A DNA stretch of 64,000 nucleotides from Actinomadura sp. J1-007 (GCF_009793335.1 NZ_WING01000001.1:2542001-2606000); one strand, 5' to 3'; positions 1 to 7,975 are shown, numbered from the stretch's first letter. Notes: generated by a model not told the origin, from the sequence alone. A program made the numbers and translations.

Positions 1-25
1 CCTGATCGCAGAGAAGGGAACATCG

Positions 26-518
26 ATGACCATCGCGGAACTCGGGCACACCGGACTGTGGGTGAACGATCTGCCGCTGATGACGGACTTCTACCAGCGC
101 GTGATCGGGCTGTCTCTCGTCGACCACGACGAGGAGATCGGCATGGCCTTCCTCTCTTCGCGCCCGGACACCGAACACCACGAGCTCGTCCTCCAGACCG
201 GCCGCGACGTACCCCGGGCGCCAAGCAGCTGCACCAGATCTCTTGGCGGGTGGAGTCGCTGGACGACCTGCGCGCCTTCCACCGCAGGTTCCGGGAGGAG
301 GGCGTTCACGTGCAGCAGGAGGTCACTCACGGGCACGCGTTCGGGATCTACTTCTTCGATCCTGAGGGCAACCGCAACGAGGTCTACCTGCGCGTCGACC
401 AGCAGGCGCCGCAGCCCTTCCGCAAGACGATCGACTTCGGGCTGCCCCCGAGGAGATCTACGCCGAGGCCGAACGGCTCCTCAACGAGGGCGGCCCGACC
501 TACCGTCCCGTTCAATAG
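26..518 (+). pseudogene. VOC-family (glyoxalase/extradiol) dioxygenase, two -1 frameshifts
   Basis: A glyoxalase/bleomycin-resistance/extradiol (VOC) fold protein of about 164 residues read across three frames. The N-terminus (ELGHTGLWVNDLP, then FYQRVIGL) is in frame from the ATG at 26. The middle part (KQLHQISWRVESL, FFDPEGNRNEVYLRVD, the metal-site Glu strand) is in the next frame, and the end (EEIYAEAERLLNEGG) stops at TAG 516-518 in the third. Breaks lie near 210-220 and 443-449, each in a C run, and each is repaired by one extra C. Metal-binding His (GHTGL) and Glu (NEVYLR) positions are kept, so the gene may be intact in the cell. A purine-rich RBS (AGAAGGGA) precedes the ATG. Substrate unknown; catechol-type extradiol dioxygenase is the family guess. 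Confidence 0.8.
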
Positions 519-655
519 CGGCGTCACCGGCGAGGCCCGGCGGGACGCCGCTCTCCGTTCTCGTCAATGCCATCGACCGCTTCCGCATGTCCAGGCGACC
601 ACGCGGGAACGGCCAGTTGAGGCCGTTGGGTGCTTCCGCGACCATGGTGCGGCGG

Positions 656-1729
656 TCAGGGGTGGGGGCGGTAGGTCAGTGGTTCCGGGGGTGTGTCGGG
701 CGCGGGGATCAGGGTGCGGATCAGGTGGTGGTCTGGGGAGAGGGAGCAGGCGGGATCGGTGCGGGCGGCGTCGCCGGTCAGCGCGTACGCCTGGCAGCGG
801 CAGCCGCCGAAGTCGGCGTCCCTGCGCGGGCAGGTGCGGCACGGCTCGTTCATCCAGCCGGTTCCGCGGTACGCGTTGAACGCGGGCGAGTCCGTCCAGA
901 TCCAGGCGAGGGGGCGTTCCCGGACGTTCGGGAAGTCCAGGTCCGCGATCGCGTACGCCGCGGGGCAGGGCAGGGCGGTGCCGTCCGGGCCGACCGTGAG
1001 GGACCTCGCGCCCCAGCCGCCCATGCACGGTTTCGGGACGCCCTCGTAGTGGTCGGGCATGACCCAGGTCAGTTCGGGGCCGCCGCCGCGCCGGGCCGCG
1101 TCCGCGACCGCCGCCCTGGCCCGGGTGAGCTGGTCGCGGGTGGGGAGCAGGGCGGCGCGGTTGCGGAGCGCCCAGCCGTGGAACTGGACGTTCGCCAGCT
1201 CGATCCGGTCCGCGCCCCACCGCGTCCCGAGGTCGATGATCTCCGCGACGCTGTCCAGGTTGCGGCGGTGCAGGACGACGTTCAGGCCGAACGGCACGTC
1301 CGCCGACCGGATGACTTGTGCGGCCCGTTCTTTCGCCGCGTACGAGCGCCGTCCCGCGATCAGGTCGGAGCCCTCGCGGCGCGCGTCCTGGAGGGAGAGC
1401 TGGACGGCGTCGAGCCCGGCGTCCAGCAGGCGCGCGAGGCGGGGGCCCGACAGCCCGAGGCCGCTCGTGACGAGCTGGGTGTGCACGCCCGCGCGGTGCG
1501 CGGCCGCCACGATCGCGTCCAGGTCGGGGCGCAGCAGCGGCTCGCCGCCCGACACGTGCGCCTGGACGACGCCGAGGTCCGCCGCCTCGATGAAGACCCG
1601 CGCCCACTCGTCCCCGCCCAGCTCGGCGTCCTCGCGGACGAGTTCGAGGGGGTTGGAGCAGTACGGGCAGTGCAGCGGGCAGCGGTGCGTGACCTCCGCG
1701 AGCAGCGCCCACGGCGCCGGGACCGTCAT
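656..1729 (-). CDS. pqqE: PqqE, radical SAM enzyme of PQQ synthesis
   Basis: A 357-residue radical SAM protein that makes the Glu-Tyr C-C crosslink in the PqqA peptide, the first step of pyrroloquinoline quinone formation. It has the SAM-cluster CX3CX2C motif at C17, C21 and C24 (CPLHCPYC), the GGEPLL segment, and a Cys-rich SPASM-type C-terminus (CRTCPRRDADFGGCRCQAY, later PACSLSP). The start at 1729 was chosen because its ATG overlaps the pqqD stop as ATGA; a longer in-frame extension upstream lacks support. Last gene of the overlapping pqqABCDE operon, so expression is probably coupled to pqqD. Confidence 0.95.
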   Translation of the reverse strand: MTVPAPWALLAEVTHRCPLHCPYCSNPLELVREDAELGGDEWARVFIEAADLGVVQAHVSGGEPLLRPDLDAIVAAAHRAGVHTQLVTSGLGLSGPRLARLLDAGLDAVQLSLQDARREGSDLIAGRRSYAAKERAAQVIRSADVPFGLNVVLHRRNLDSVAEIIDLGTRWGADRIELANVQFHGWALRNRAALLPTRDQLTRARAAVADAARRGGGPELTWVMPDHYEGVPKPCMGGWGARSLTVGPDGTALPCPAAYAIADLDFPNVRERPLAWIWTDSPAFNAYRGTGWMNEPCRTCPRRDADFGGCRCQAYALTGDAARTDPACSLSPDHHLIRTLIPAPDTPPEPLTYRPHP

Positions 1730-1992
1730 CGCAGCCAGCCCTTGGCGCGGACCCGTTCGAGGAACTCGGGCACCTCCCGTTCGACCGGCGCGCCGGGGAA
1801 CGCCTCGCTCAGCTCGGCGACGATGCCCGCGACCGTCCGGCTGCCGTCGCACAGCCGCAGGACGCGCCCTCCCGTCCCGCTCAGCCGTACCGCGCGCTCA
1901 GGCATGAGCAGCAGGTCGGCGTCGCGGACGCGGTCGTACCGCAGGATGACGGAGCGTGCCAGCACCGGCCGCCAGGGCGACGCGTCAGCCAT
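1726..1992 (-). CDS. pqqD: PqqD, PqqA peptide chaperone (RRE)
   Basis: An 88-residue free-standing PqqD that binds PqqA and presents it to the radical SAM enzyme PqqE; the founder of the RiPP recognition element fold. Typical features are the winged-helix core ILRYDRVRDADLLLMPE, the segment GGRVLRLCDGSRTVAGIVAEL, and a helical C-terminus. It starts with ATG inside the end of pqqC (8-nt overlap ATGGCTGA) and its stop overlaps the pqqE start, which implies translational coupling on both sides. It is not fused to pqqC, unlike in some other lineages. Confidence 0.93.
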   Translation of the reverse strand: MADASPWRPVLARSVILRYDRVRDADLLLMPERAVRLSGTGGRVLRLCDGSRTVAGIVAELSEAFPGAPVEREVPEFLERVRAKGWLR

Positions 1993-2740
1993 CGCCGTCC
2001 TCCGCGTTCCGCGGGGCGTCCTCCGCGTTCTGGACGGCGTCGAGCAGGGACCAGAGGACCTCGCACTTGAAGGTGAACGCGGCCAGGACGCGTTCCTGGT
2101 CGGCGCGGGTGCGGGTCCAGCCGTGGACGAGGCCGAGCGCCTCGCGCGAGTCGCGGCGGCCCTGGCCGACGCGGGTCCGGAAGTAGCGCAGGCCGTCCGG
2201 GCGCACCCAGGGGTAGTGCCGTTCCCACGCGGCGACGCGCGCCGCCATCAGGTCCGGCGCGAACAGCTCGGTCAGCGACGACGCGACCGACTCCAGCGGC
2301 GGACGGTTGCGGCAGAAGTTCACGTAGCCGTCCACGGCGAGCCGCACGCCGGGCAGGACGTCCGCGCCGTCCAGCAGCGCCGGACGGTCCAGGCCCACGG
2401 CCTCGCCGAGGCGCAGCCAGCGTTCGATGCCGCCGTCGGCGCCGTCCCCGTCCGGACGCCCGTCGTGGTCGTGGACGCGCCGGATCCACGAGCGCCGCTG
2501 TTCCGGGCCGTCCAGTGCGGCGAGGATCAGCGCGTCCTTGACGGGGATGTGCCGCTGGTAGTGGAACCGGTTGAGTACCCAGCGCCGCAGCTCCGCCTTC
2601 GACAGCCGCCCCTCGTGCATGCGGACGTTGAACGGGTGCCGGTGGTGGTAGCGCTCGTCCCCCAGCCGGCGCAGCCGGTCCTCCAGGACGGCGGGCGGCC
2701 AGGGCGGCGGCGCGGCGTCCCCGCGCGCGGACGCGCTCAC
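1985..2740 (-). CDS. pqqC: PqqC, PQQ synthase oxidase
   Basis: A 251-residue cofactor-less oxidase catalysing the last ring closure and eight-electron oxidation that gives PQQ. The family pattern is visible: YHHRHPFNVRMHEG near residue 31, then WVLNRFHYQRHIPVKDALIL, WIRRVHDHDG, a central VDGYVNFCRNRP stretch, and YPWVRPDGLRYFRTRVGQ near the end. Start is GTG at 2738-2740, overlapping the pqqB stop as GTGA; this is far shorter than the open frame, which runs back over pqqB. Length matches the family (about 235-255). Confidence 0.94.
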   Translation of the reverse strand: MSASARGDAAPPPWPPAVLEDRLRRLGDERYHHRHPFNVRMHEGRLSKAELRRWVLNRFHYQRHIPVKDALILAALDGPEQRRSWIRRVHDHDGRPDGDGADGGIERWLRLGEAVGLDRPALLDGADVLPGVRLAVDGYVNFCRNRPPLESVASSLTELFAPDLMAARVAAWERHYPWVRPDGLRYFRTRVGQGRRDSREALGLVHGWTRTRADQERVLAAFTFKCEVLWSLLDAVQNAEDAPRNAEDGDG

Positions 2741-3603
2741 GGCTCGATCACCACCCGTTCGCGCGCGACCTCGGCCCCGGCGGCGGCGAGCGCCCGGTGC
2801 TCGTCCGCGTCCGGGACGATGAGCGGGTTGGTGTTGTTCAGGTGCGTGTAGAGGCAGCGCGCCCGGCCGCCGGCGAGCCGCTGGAGGGTGCCGCGCGGGC
2901 CCGCGATCGGCAGGTGGCCCATCGCGGTGGCCGTCCGGTCGGAGATCCCGGCGCGGCGGGGCTCGTCGTCGTCCCAGAACGTGCCGTCCACGAAGACGCA
3001 GTCGGCCTCCCGTACGGCGCGGTCCAGCTCGTCGGGCCAGGCCGCGAGGCACGGCGCGTACACGACGGTCCTCCCGTCCCGCCGGTCGCGGACGCGCAGG
3101 GCCACCACCCACCCGTCGCCGCCGGTCCCGGCCGCGTAGCGGGGGCGCTTGTCCGACACCGGGACGGCGCTCACGTCCAGCGTCCCGAACGACGCGGGCA
3201 GGTCCGTCCAGGTCAGCGTGGTGTACGGCGCGAGGACCCGCTGGACGCCCGGCCCCGACTCCAGCGCGGCCCGGACCGTCGCGGTCGCGGCGATCCGCAG
3301 CTCGGGCGCCTCCCGCAGGCGGAACAGCCCGAGGGTGTGGTCCAGCTCGGCGTCGGTGAGCAGGACCCCGGCGACCGGTCCCTCCCGGGCGCCGCCCCGC
3401 CGGGGGATCGCGCACTCCTCGATCTGCTCGGTGATGTCGGGCGTCGCGTTGACCACGTACCACCGCCCGCCCGCCTCCACCGCGATGGACGCGTGCCGGC
3501 GGCGCAGCGCGGGCTCGGCACGCGCGGCGGCGCACCCGGCACAGCCGCAGTTCCACTGCGGGACGCCGCCGCCCGCCGCGGTGCCGAGCACGAGCAGCCG
3601 CAT
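2737..3603 (-). CDS. pqqB: PqqB, metallo-beta-lactamase-fold PQQ biosynthesis protein
   Basis: A 288-residue PqqB, an iron-dependent metallo-beta-lactamase-fold protein acting on crosslinked Tyr during PQQ formation. It begins MRLLVLGTAAGGGVPQWNC, the diagnostic N-terminus, followed by a CGCAGC cluster, DAELDHTLGLF, and the late FVDGTFWDDDE and YTHLNNTNP motifs. The ATG at 3603 shares one nucleotide with the pqqA stop (TGATG). A longer in-frame start exists but would run through pqqA and loses the conserved N-terminus. Confidence 0.95.
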   Translation of the reverse strand: MRLLVLGTAAGGGVPQWNCGCAGCAAARAEPALRRRHASIAVEAGGRWYVVNATPDITEQIEECAIPRRGGAREGPVAGVLLTDAELDHTLGLFRLREAPELRIAATATVRAALESGPGVQRVLAPYTTLTWTDLPASFGTLDVSAVPVSDKRPRYAAGTGGDGWVVALRVRDRRDGRTVVYAPCLAAWPDELDRAVREADCVFVDGTFWDDDEPRRAGISDRTATAMGHLPIAGPRGTLQRLAGGRARCLYTHLNNTNPLIVPDADEHRALAAAGAEVARERVVIEP

Positions 3604-3692
3604 CAGGTCTCGGCGGCCAGGTAGGCCGTGACCTCCAGCGACGTCTCCACGATCTCGAAGTCCGGCGTGATCCAGCCGTCCTGCTCTGCCAT
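3603..3692 (-). CDS. pqqA: PqqA, PQQ precursor peptide (29 aa)
   Basis: A 29-residue ribosomal precursor, small enough to be missed by standard ORF calling. It reads MAEQDGWITPDFEIVETS then LEVTAYLAAET. The invariant Glu and Tyr three residues apart (E20 and Y24 in EVTAY), which PqqE crosslinks and which become the PQQ skeleton, are both present. AGAGAGG lies about 7 nt upstream of the ATG at 3690-3692. It directly precedes and overlaps pqqB by one nucleotide. The N-terminal leader is slightly longer than in the classical 22-24-residue PqqA. Confidence 0.92.
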   Translation of the reverse strand: MAEQDGWITPDFEIVETSLEVTAYLAAET

Positions 3693-3785
3693 GGGGGCAC
3701 CTCTCTCTGGGATGCCCGGATCGTACGTCGCCGTCCCAACCCAGCCCTTGGCCTGGACTGCCAGACTCTTGTGCATTCAGCCCTG

Positions 3786-4290
3786 TCAACCGTCACCATC
3801 GGGCGTGGCGGAGGGGTAGCGGTCGTCGCCGTCGACGGTGGCTGCGAACCCGTCGGTGATGGAGTCGCCGAACGCGACGACGGCCTTCGGGCGGGGACGC
3901 CCGTCGGAGACCTCGACGCCTTCCAGGTAGTACCAGGAGCCGTAGCCTGGCTCGACGCTGTCGGTGTACGCGGCGGACGCGGCGTCCTGGTGGTGGTCGC
4001 GACCGCTCCGGGACGGTCGCCGAAGGGGATCGGTCGAAGCTCAGCGTGCGCAGCGTTCCCGGCTGGACGGCCGCGCCGGAGGCGGTGCGGCCGACGCTGG
4101 CGCCGGTGGCGCGCAGCGGCGCGGTGCCGTAGGCGTTGGACAGCCGGATCCGCCGCCTCGACCCGCCGCCGCGCAGGCGGACCACGGAGGAGGGCGATGG
4201 GGGCGGCCCGTTCGGCAGCCGGAGCCGCGCCTCGCGCGACCCGGCTGCCGTGTCGTACGCCGGAACGGTCCTGGGTGAGGGGGCGTTCAG
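3786..4290 (-). pseudogene. SGNH/GDSL hydrolase remnant
   Basis: Two separated fragments of an actinobacterial secreted SGNH-family esterase. Fragment one (about 4290-4010) carries SSVVRLRGGGSRRRIRLSNAYG, split here as SSVVRLRGGG and IRLSNAYGTAPL, with PGTLRTLSFD. Fragment two, in another frame, carries GDHHQDAA, YGSWYYLEGVEV and the catalytic block AFGDSITDGFAATVDGDDRYP before TGA at 3786-3788. The roughly 40 residues normally lying between the fragments, the true N-terminus, and the C-terminal half with the Asp/His of the triad are all missing. Unlike the simple -1 breaks elsewhere in the window this has lost real sequence, so it looks genuinely decayed. Confidence 0.75.
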
Positions 4291-4309
4291 CCCAGGACCG
4301 GCCGGTTGA

Positions 4310-4807
4310 CTACCTCCACTGCTGCGCGGGCGCCACGCCGGGGAGGGGCTTGCCGATGAGGGCGAGGGGGGTGAAGAAGCCGACCTGGCCGATCGCCATG
4401 GTGAGCGTGGCGAGGGCCTTGTCCTCGTAGTGCTCGGACGCCTGCGCGTACAGCTCGTCGGAGACGCGCTCGCCGTACGGGTTGGGCGTGAGGACGGCCT
4501 CCACCAGCGCCAGCGCGACTCATTCGGCGTCGGTGAAGTAGGGCGCGTCCTTCCAGGACGCCACGGCGGCGATGCGCTCCTCGGTCTCCCCCGCCTTGCG
4601 CAGGTTCCCGGTGTGCAGAACGGTCAGGTAGGTGCTGCCGACGAGCTGGCCCGCGCGCAGTTGCACCAGGCCGACGGTGGTCTGCGGGATCGCGCCGTTC
4701 CCGACGGCCTTGAACAGGGCCTGGCCCACCTGCCCCAGTTCGGGGACGAGCACGGCGGGGTTGGGCAGCCGCGACTGGGCGTTCTCCTGGACGGTGGTGG
4801 TGCTCAT
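4310..4807 (-). pseudogene. Carboxymuconolactone decarboxylase-family protein with in-frame TGA
   Basis: A 165-codon AhpD/carboxymuconolactone decarboxylase-like gene interrupted at codon 96 by TGA (4520-4522) in the same frame on both sides. Upstream it reads MSTTTVQENAQSRLPNPAV ... LVGSTYLTVLHTGNLRKAG ... PYFTDAE; downstream VALALVEAVLTPNPYGERV ... ALATLTMAIGQVGFFTPLAL. Relatives have Arg or Ala at the stop position, so one CGA-to-TGA change explains it. There is no CXXC redox pair. AGGAACC precedes the ATG at 4807. It is divergent from the LysR gene at 5138, its likely regulator. Confidence 0.8.
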
Positions 4808-5137
4808 GGTGTGGTTCCTTTCGGTTCTCAGCGGCCTCGCCTGTCTGACGGACCGTGGGACGCGGATGTGACCGGTGGACGGTCCGAGCCCGGTTCTCGA
4901 CGTTCGAGCTCGGATTCGTGGACGGTCGGGGCGCGCGGGAGCGCTGTGCGCCTTGTCGGACGTGGTCGGTCGCTGCCCGCCGCTCGGGCCGCGTCCCATC
5001 GGCGCGTTCGGCCTTGTCAGGGCGCTGAACGGGCCGCCGGCGGGCAGCTCCAACTCTCAGCGAGACGCCGATCTGGATCAACGTAAACTTCGCGCACGTG
5101 CCGATAACGCACGGGTTATCGGCTGAGAGGGACACCG
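4808..5137. promoter_or_regulatory. Divergent promoter region with LysR-type palindrome
   Basis: A 330-base gene-free stretch between the CMD-like gene and the divergent LysR gene. It contains a perfect inverted repeat CCGATAAC-N6-GTTATCGG at 5101-5122, only 15 bases before the LysR start. The ATAAC/GTTAT core has the T-N11-A-like spacing of LysR recognition sites and suggests autorepression. A weaker palindrome, CTCGA-N3-TCGAG, lies at 4896-4908. No ORF in it looks coding. Confidence 0.6.
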
Positions 5138-6025
5138 GTGGAGCTGCGGGACATCGAGATCTTCCTGACCCTGGCCGAGGAGCTGCACTTCGGCCGCGCC
5201 GCCGACCGCCTCCAGGTCTCCCAGGCGCGGGTCAGCCAGGCGATCGGTCTCCAGGAGCGCCGCCTCGGCGGACGGCTGTTCGACCGTTCCAACCGCCGCC
5301 GGATCCGGCTGACCCCGCTGGGCCGCCAGCTCCACGACGACCTGCGGCCCGTGTACGCCGGGCTGCGGGACAGCCTGGAGCGCGCCCGCCTGGCCGCCCG
5401 CGGCGTCACCGCCGTCGTGCGCGTCGGCATGCTGCCGTTCAACACCGCCGACCTGCACCCGTTCTGGAAGACCTTCCGCACGCGGCACCCGCAGTGGGAG
5501 CTGCGGATTCGCCGCCCTCCGTTCGCGGACCCGTTCGCCCGGCTCCGCGACGGCGAGCTGGACGCCCTGGTCGTCTGGCTGCCCGTGGAGGGGCCCGATC
5601 TGACCGTGGGCCCGGTCCTGTTCACCGACCCGCGGGTCCTCGCCGTGTCCGTCGAGGACGAGCTGGCAGGGCGCGCGTCGGTGTCGCTGGAGGCGCTCGC
5701 CGACCGGCGGCACGCCACCGCGCCCGGGATGCCCGACTACTGGGAGGACCGCTACCTGCCGTTCCAGACGCCGCGGGGCCACCCCATCGAACGCAGCCCG
5801 ATCGTCACCAACGGCGACGACCTGATCCACCTCGTCAGCACGGGCGAGATCGTCCACGGCTTTCCCGCCCACGTCACCAGGTACTGGTCCATGCCGCACG
5901 TCCGGTGGCTGCCCATTCCGGACATGCCGCCGCTGCCGTACGCGCTGGTCTGGCGAAGCGACGCCGAGAACGACGCCGTCCGCGCCCTCGCCCGGACCGT
6001 CCGCGACCTCGGCCCCCGACCCTGA
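5138..6025 (+). CDS. LysR-family transcriptional regulator
   Basis: A 295-residue LysR regulator. The N-terminal winged helix-turn-helix is clear (ELRDIEIFLTLAEELHFGRAADRL, given here as LTLAEELHFGRAADRL, then SQARVSQAIGLQERRLGGRLF and LTPLG at about residue 60). The effector-binding domain follows from residue 90 (VRVGMLPFNTADL, later LVVWLPVEGPDLTVGPVLF). GTG start preceded by GAGAGGGA. It is divergent from the CMD-like gene, with a 22-base palindrome immediately before its start, so it probably controls both itself and that gene. Effector unknown. Confidence 0.9.
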   Translation: MELRDIEIFLTLAEELHFGRAADRLQVSQARVSQAIGLQERRLGGRLFDRSNRRRIRLTPLGRQLHDDLRPVYAGLRDSLERARLAARGVTAVVRVGMLPFNTADLHPFWKTFRTRHPQWELRIRRPPFADPFARLRDGELDALVVWLPVEGPDLTVGPVLFTDPRVLAVSVEDELAGRASVSLEALADRRHATAPGMPDYWEDRYLPFQTPRGHPIERSPIVTNGDDLIHLVSTGEIVHGFPAHVTRYWSMPHVRWLPIPDMPPLPYALVWRSDAENDAVRALARTVRDLGPRP

Positions 6026-6136
6026 CCGCTTTCCGGCGCCGGGGCTCCGCCCCTTCGGTCCCCGCCGCTTCTCCGCCCGCCGGCGCCGTTCGGGCGGGTC
6101 TCGCGGCTCGCGGCGCGGCGGTCCAGGTCATGGCGC

Positions 6137-6167
6137 TTGACCTTGACACAGTGACAAGGTCTTCACT
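6137..6167 (+). promoter_or_regulatory. MerR-type promoter/operator of the HEAT-MerR operon
   Basis: A perfect inverted repeat ACCTTG-N9-CAAGGT at 6140-6160 sits between a -35 TTGACC (6137-6142) and a weak -10 TTCACT (6162-6167), spaced 19 bases. An over-long spacer occupied by the operator is the hallmark of promoters activated by DNA distortion by MerR proteins. The operon encodes its own MerR protein (6857-7975), so autoregulation is inferred. Confidence 0.65.
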
Positions 6168-6190
6168 GGGGCCGAGGAGGTGATCCCACC

Positions 6191-6853
6191 ATGCAGGAAC
6201 AGGACACGGACACGGTCCGAGCGCTCCAGGGGCTGGAGAAGGACGACTCGTCGGTGCGGCTGCGGGCCGCGCTGGCGGTCGGTACGTTCCCCGACCCGCG
6301 GTTCGTCGGCAAGCTGATCGAACGGTGCGCGGTCGAGCCCGACTTCCACGTGCGCGACATGCTCACGTGGGCGCTCACCCGCCACCCGTCGTCGCTGACG
6401 GTCCCGAGGCTTCTCGACGAGGTCCGTTCGGAGCGCGCGCAGGCGCGGAGCCAGGCGCTGCACACGCTGTCCAAGATCGGGGATCGCGGGACGTGGCCGG
6501 CGATCACCCGGGCGGTGCTGACCGACGCGGACGACGAGGTGGCGCGCAGCGCGTGGCGGGCGGCGGTCGTGCTCGTACCCGAAGGCGAGGAGCCCGGACT
6601 GGCCGCGGTGCTGGCGACCCAGCTCGGACGCGGCGGGCGCGAGACGCGGCTGAGCCTCAGCCGCGCGCTGATCGCGCTGGGTGAGGCGATCACGCCGGTC
6701 CTGCGCGCCGCGATGACCGATCCCGACCCCGGCGTGCGCCGGCACGCGCTCGTGACCGAACGGCTGGCACGCGACCCGGACGCCGGGTACGAGTTCGCGG
6801 TCGAGGAGGCGAAACGGATCATGGCCCTCGGCGGGTCCGGCCAGGAGGGGTGA
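6191..6853 (+). CDS. HEAT-repeat protein
   Basis: A 220-residue all-helical protein built of HEAT/PBS-lyase-type repeats: SSVRLRAALAVGTFPDPRFV, HVRDMLTWALTRHP, QARSQALHTLSKIGD, DEVARSAWRAAVVLV, GVRRHALVTERLARDP. GGAGGTGA lies 9 bases before the ATG. It stops three bases before the GTG of the MerR-HEAT gene, so the two form an operon. HEAT stacks are protein-binding scaffolds; the neighbouring regulator carries the same repeat type fused to its DNA-binding domain, so this protein may bind it or share its ligand. No catalytic motif is visible. Confidence 0.85.
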   Translation: MQEQDTDTVRALQGLEKDDSSVRLRAALAVGTFPDPRFVGKLIERCAVEPDFHVRDMLTWALTRHPSSLTVPRLLDEVRSERAQARSQALHTLSKIGDRGTWPAITRAVLTDADDEVARSAWRAAVVLVPEGEEPGLAAVLATQLGRGGRETRLSLSRALIALGEAITPVLRAAMTDPDPGVRRHALVTERLARDPDAGYEFAVEEAKRIMALGGSGQEG

Positions 6854-6856
6854 GCA

Positions 6857-7975
6857 GTGCTGATCGGTGAGGTGGCGCGGCGGTCCGGGGTCAGCGCCCG
6901 CATGCTCAGGCACTACGAGACGCTCGGGCTGGTGCGGCCTACGGGCCGTACCGGCGCGGGCTACCGGGAGTACTCCAGCGACGACATCCGGCGGATCTTC
7001 CATATCGAGAGCCTGCGGTCGCTGGGGCTGTCGCTGCGTGAAGCCGGGCGCGCGCTCGACGACCCCGGCTTCAAGCCCTCGGAGCTCGTGAACGACCTCA
7101 TCCGCCGGACGCGGGAACGCATCGCGAGTGAGACGGAGCTGCTCACCCGGCTCCGCCGGATCGACGCCGCGGAACCCGCCGGTTGGGAGGACGTCCTCCA
7201 GACCGTCGCGCTCCTCCATGCCCTCGGGTCGGAGAGCGCGGGGAAACGCCAGCGCGCGGCCCTGTCCTCAGCGGAAGAGGTCCCGGTGGAAGCACTGGTC
7301 GAGGCGGTGTTGAGCGAGACCGACCCGAACGTCGCCGGGACCCTCCGGTGGGCCCTGGCACAGTCGGGCGACGCCGGATTGCCGCTGCTGGCCGAGGGCC
7401 TGGCCTCCCCGGCAGCCGAGGTGCGGGAACGCGCCGTCCAGTCCATCGCCGAGTTCCCGAACGCCGAGGCGACCGCACTGCTGCGGAAGGCCCTCGCGAA
7501 CCACGACATCGCGGTCCGCAGGCGTGCGGCTCTGGCGCTCGGGACGCGCGGGGTGGCCGGCGCGGTCCCGACGCTCATCGACATGATCGTTGAGGAGGCG
7601 AACGACGCCGACGCGGCCGACGCGCTGAGCGCGCTGGCGGACGATCCCGCGCTGGCGAACGAGATCACGGCCGGACTCGTCGCCCGCCTGGCCCCCGGCC
7701 CCGTCGAACCGCCCCCGTCCGCGTCTCCGTCCGCGTCTCCGTCCGCGTCCGCGTCTCCGTCCGCGTCCCCGTCTTCGTCCGCGTCTCCGTCTTCGTCCGC
7801 GTCTCCGTCTTCGTCCAGGTCCGCGACCGCGTCCGCGCGGCAACGGCTGACGCAGGCGCTCGCGGACATCCCGGGGAACGCAGCGTCTGACGCCCTCGCG
7901 GACCTGTCACATGACGAGGACCGCGCCGTCGCGCTGACCGCCACCTCCATTCTCCAACGACGCAACGCCCAATAG
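6857..7975 (+). CDS. MerR-family regulator fused to HEAT repeats
   Basis: A 372-residue regulator. Residues 1-70 are a MerR winged helix (LIGEVARRSGVSARMLRHYE, GYREYSSDDIRRIFHIESL), then the dimerisation helix. Residues 100-275 are HEAT repeats (AEVRERAVQSIAEFPNAEAT, IAVRRRAALALGTRG). A striking Ser/Pro linker of PSASPSAS-type repeats runs from about 285 to 323 (DNA 7713-7826, a C/T/G hexamer-like repeat), followed by a last short helical segment. GTG start preceded by GGAGGGG. The ligand domain replaces the usual small effector domain, which implies control by a protein or bulky ligand. Probably activates the promoter at 6137. Confidence 0.87.
   Translation: MLIGEVARRSGVSARMLRHYETLGLVRPTGRTGAGYREYSSDDIRRIFHIESLRSLGLSLREAGRALDDPGFKPSELVNDLIRRTRERIASETELLTRLRRIDAAEPAGWEDVLQTVALLHALGSESAGKRQRAALSSAEEVPVEALVEAVLSETDPNVAGTLRWALAQSGDAGLPLLAEGLASPAAEVRERAVQSIAEFPNAEATALLRKALANHDIAVRRRAALALGTRGVAGAVPTLIDMIVEEANDADAADALSALADDPALANEITAGLVARLAPGPVEPPPSASPSASPSASASPSASPSSSASPSSSASPSSSRSATASARQRLTQALADIPGNAASDALADLSHDEDRAVALTATSILQRRNAQ

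Noticed and set aside
26..2851. A 941-codon plus-strand frame across the pqq operon
   Set aside because: Only its first ~65 codons are real (VOC protein); the rest is antisense to pqqEDCB, low complexity and without motifs.
4520..4522. TGA as selenocysteine codon
   Set aside because: Not at a redox-active CXXC-equivalent position; no hairpin of SECIS type immediately downstream; family members have an ordinary residue there.
7713..7826. Non-coding microsatellite
   Set aside because: The hexamer-like repeat stays in frame as a Ser/Pro linker within the MerR-HEAT gene, flanked by conserved domains.
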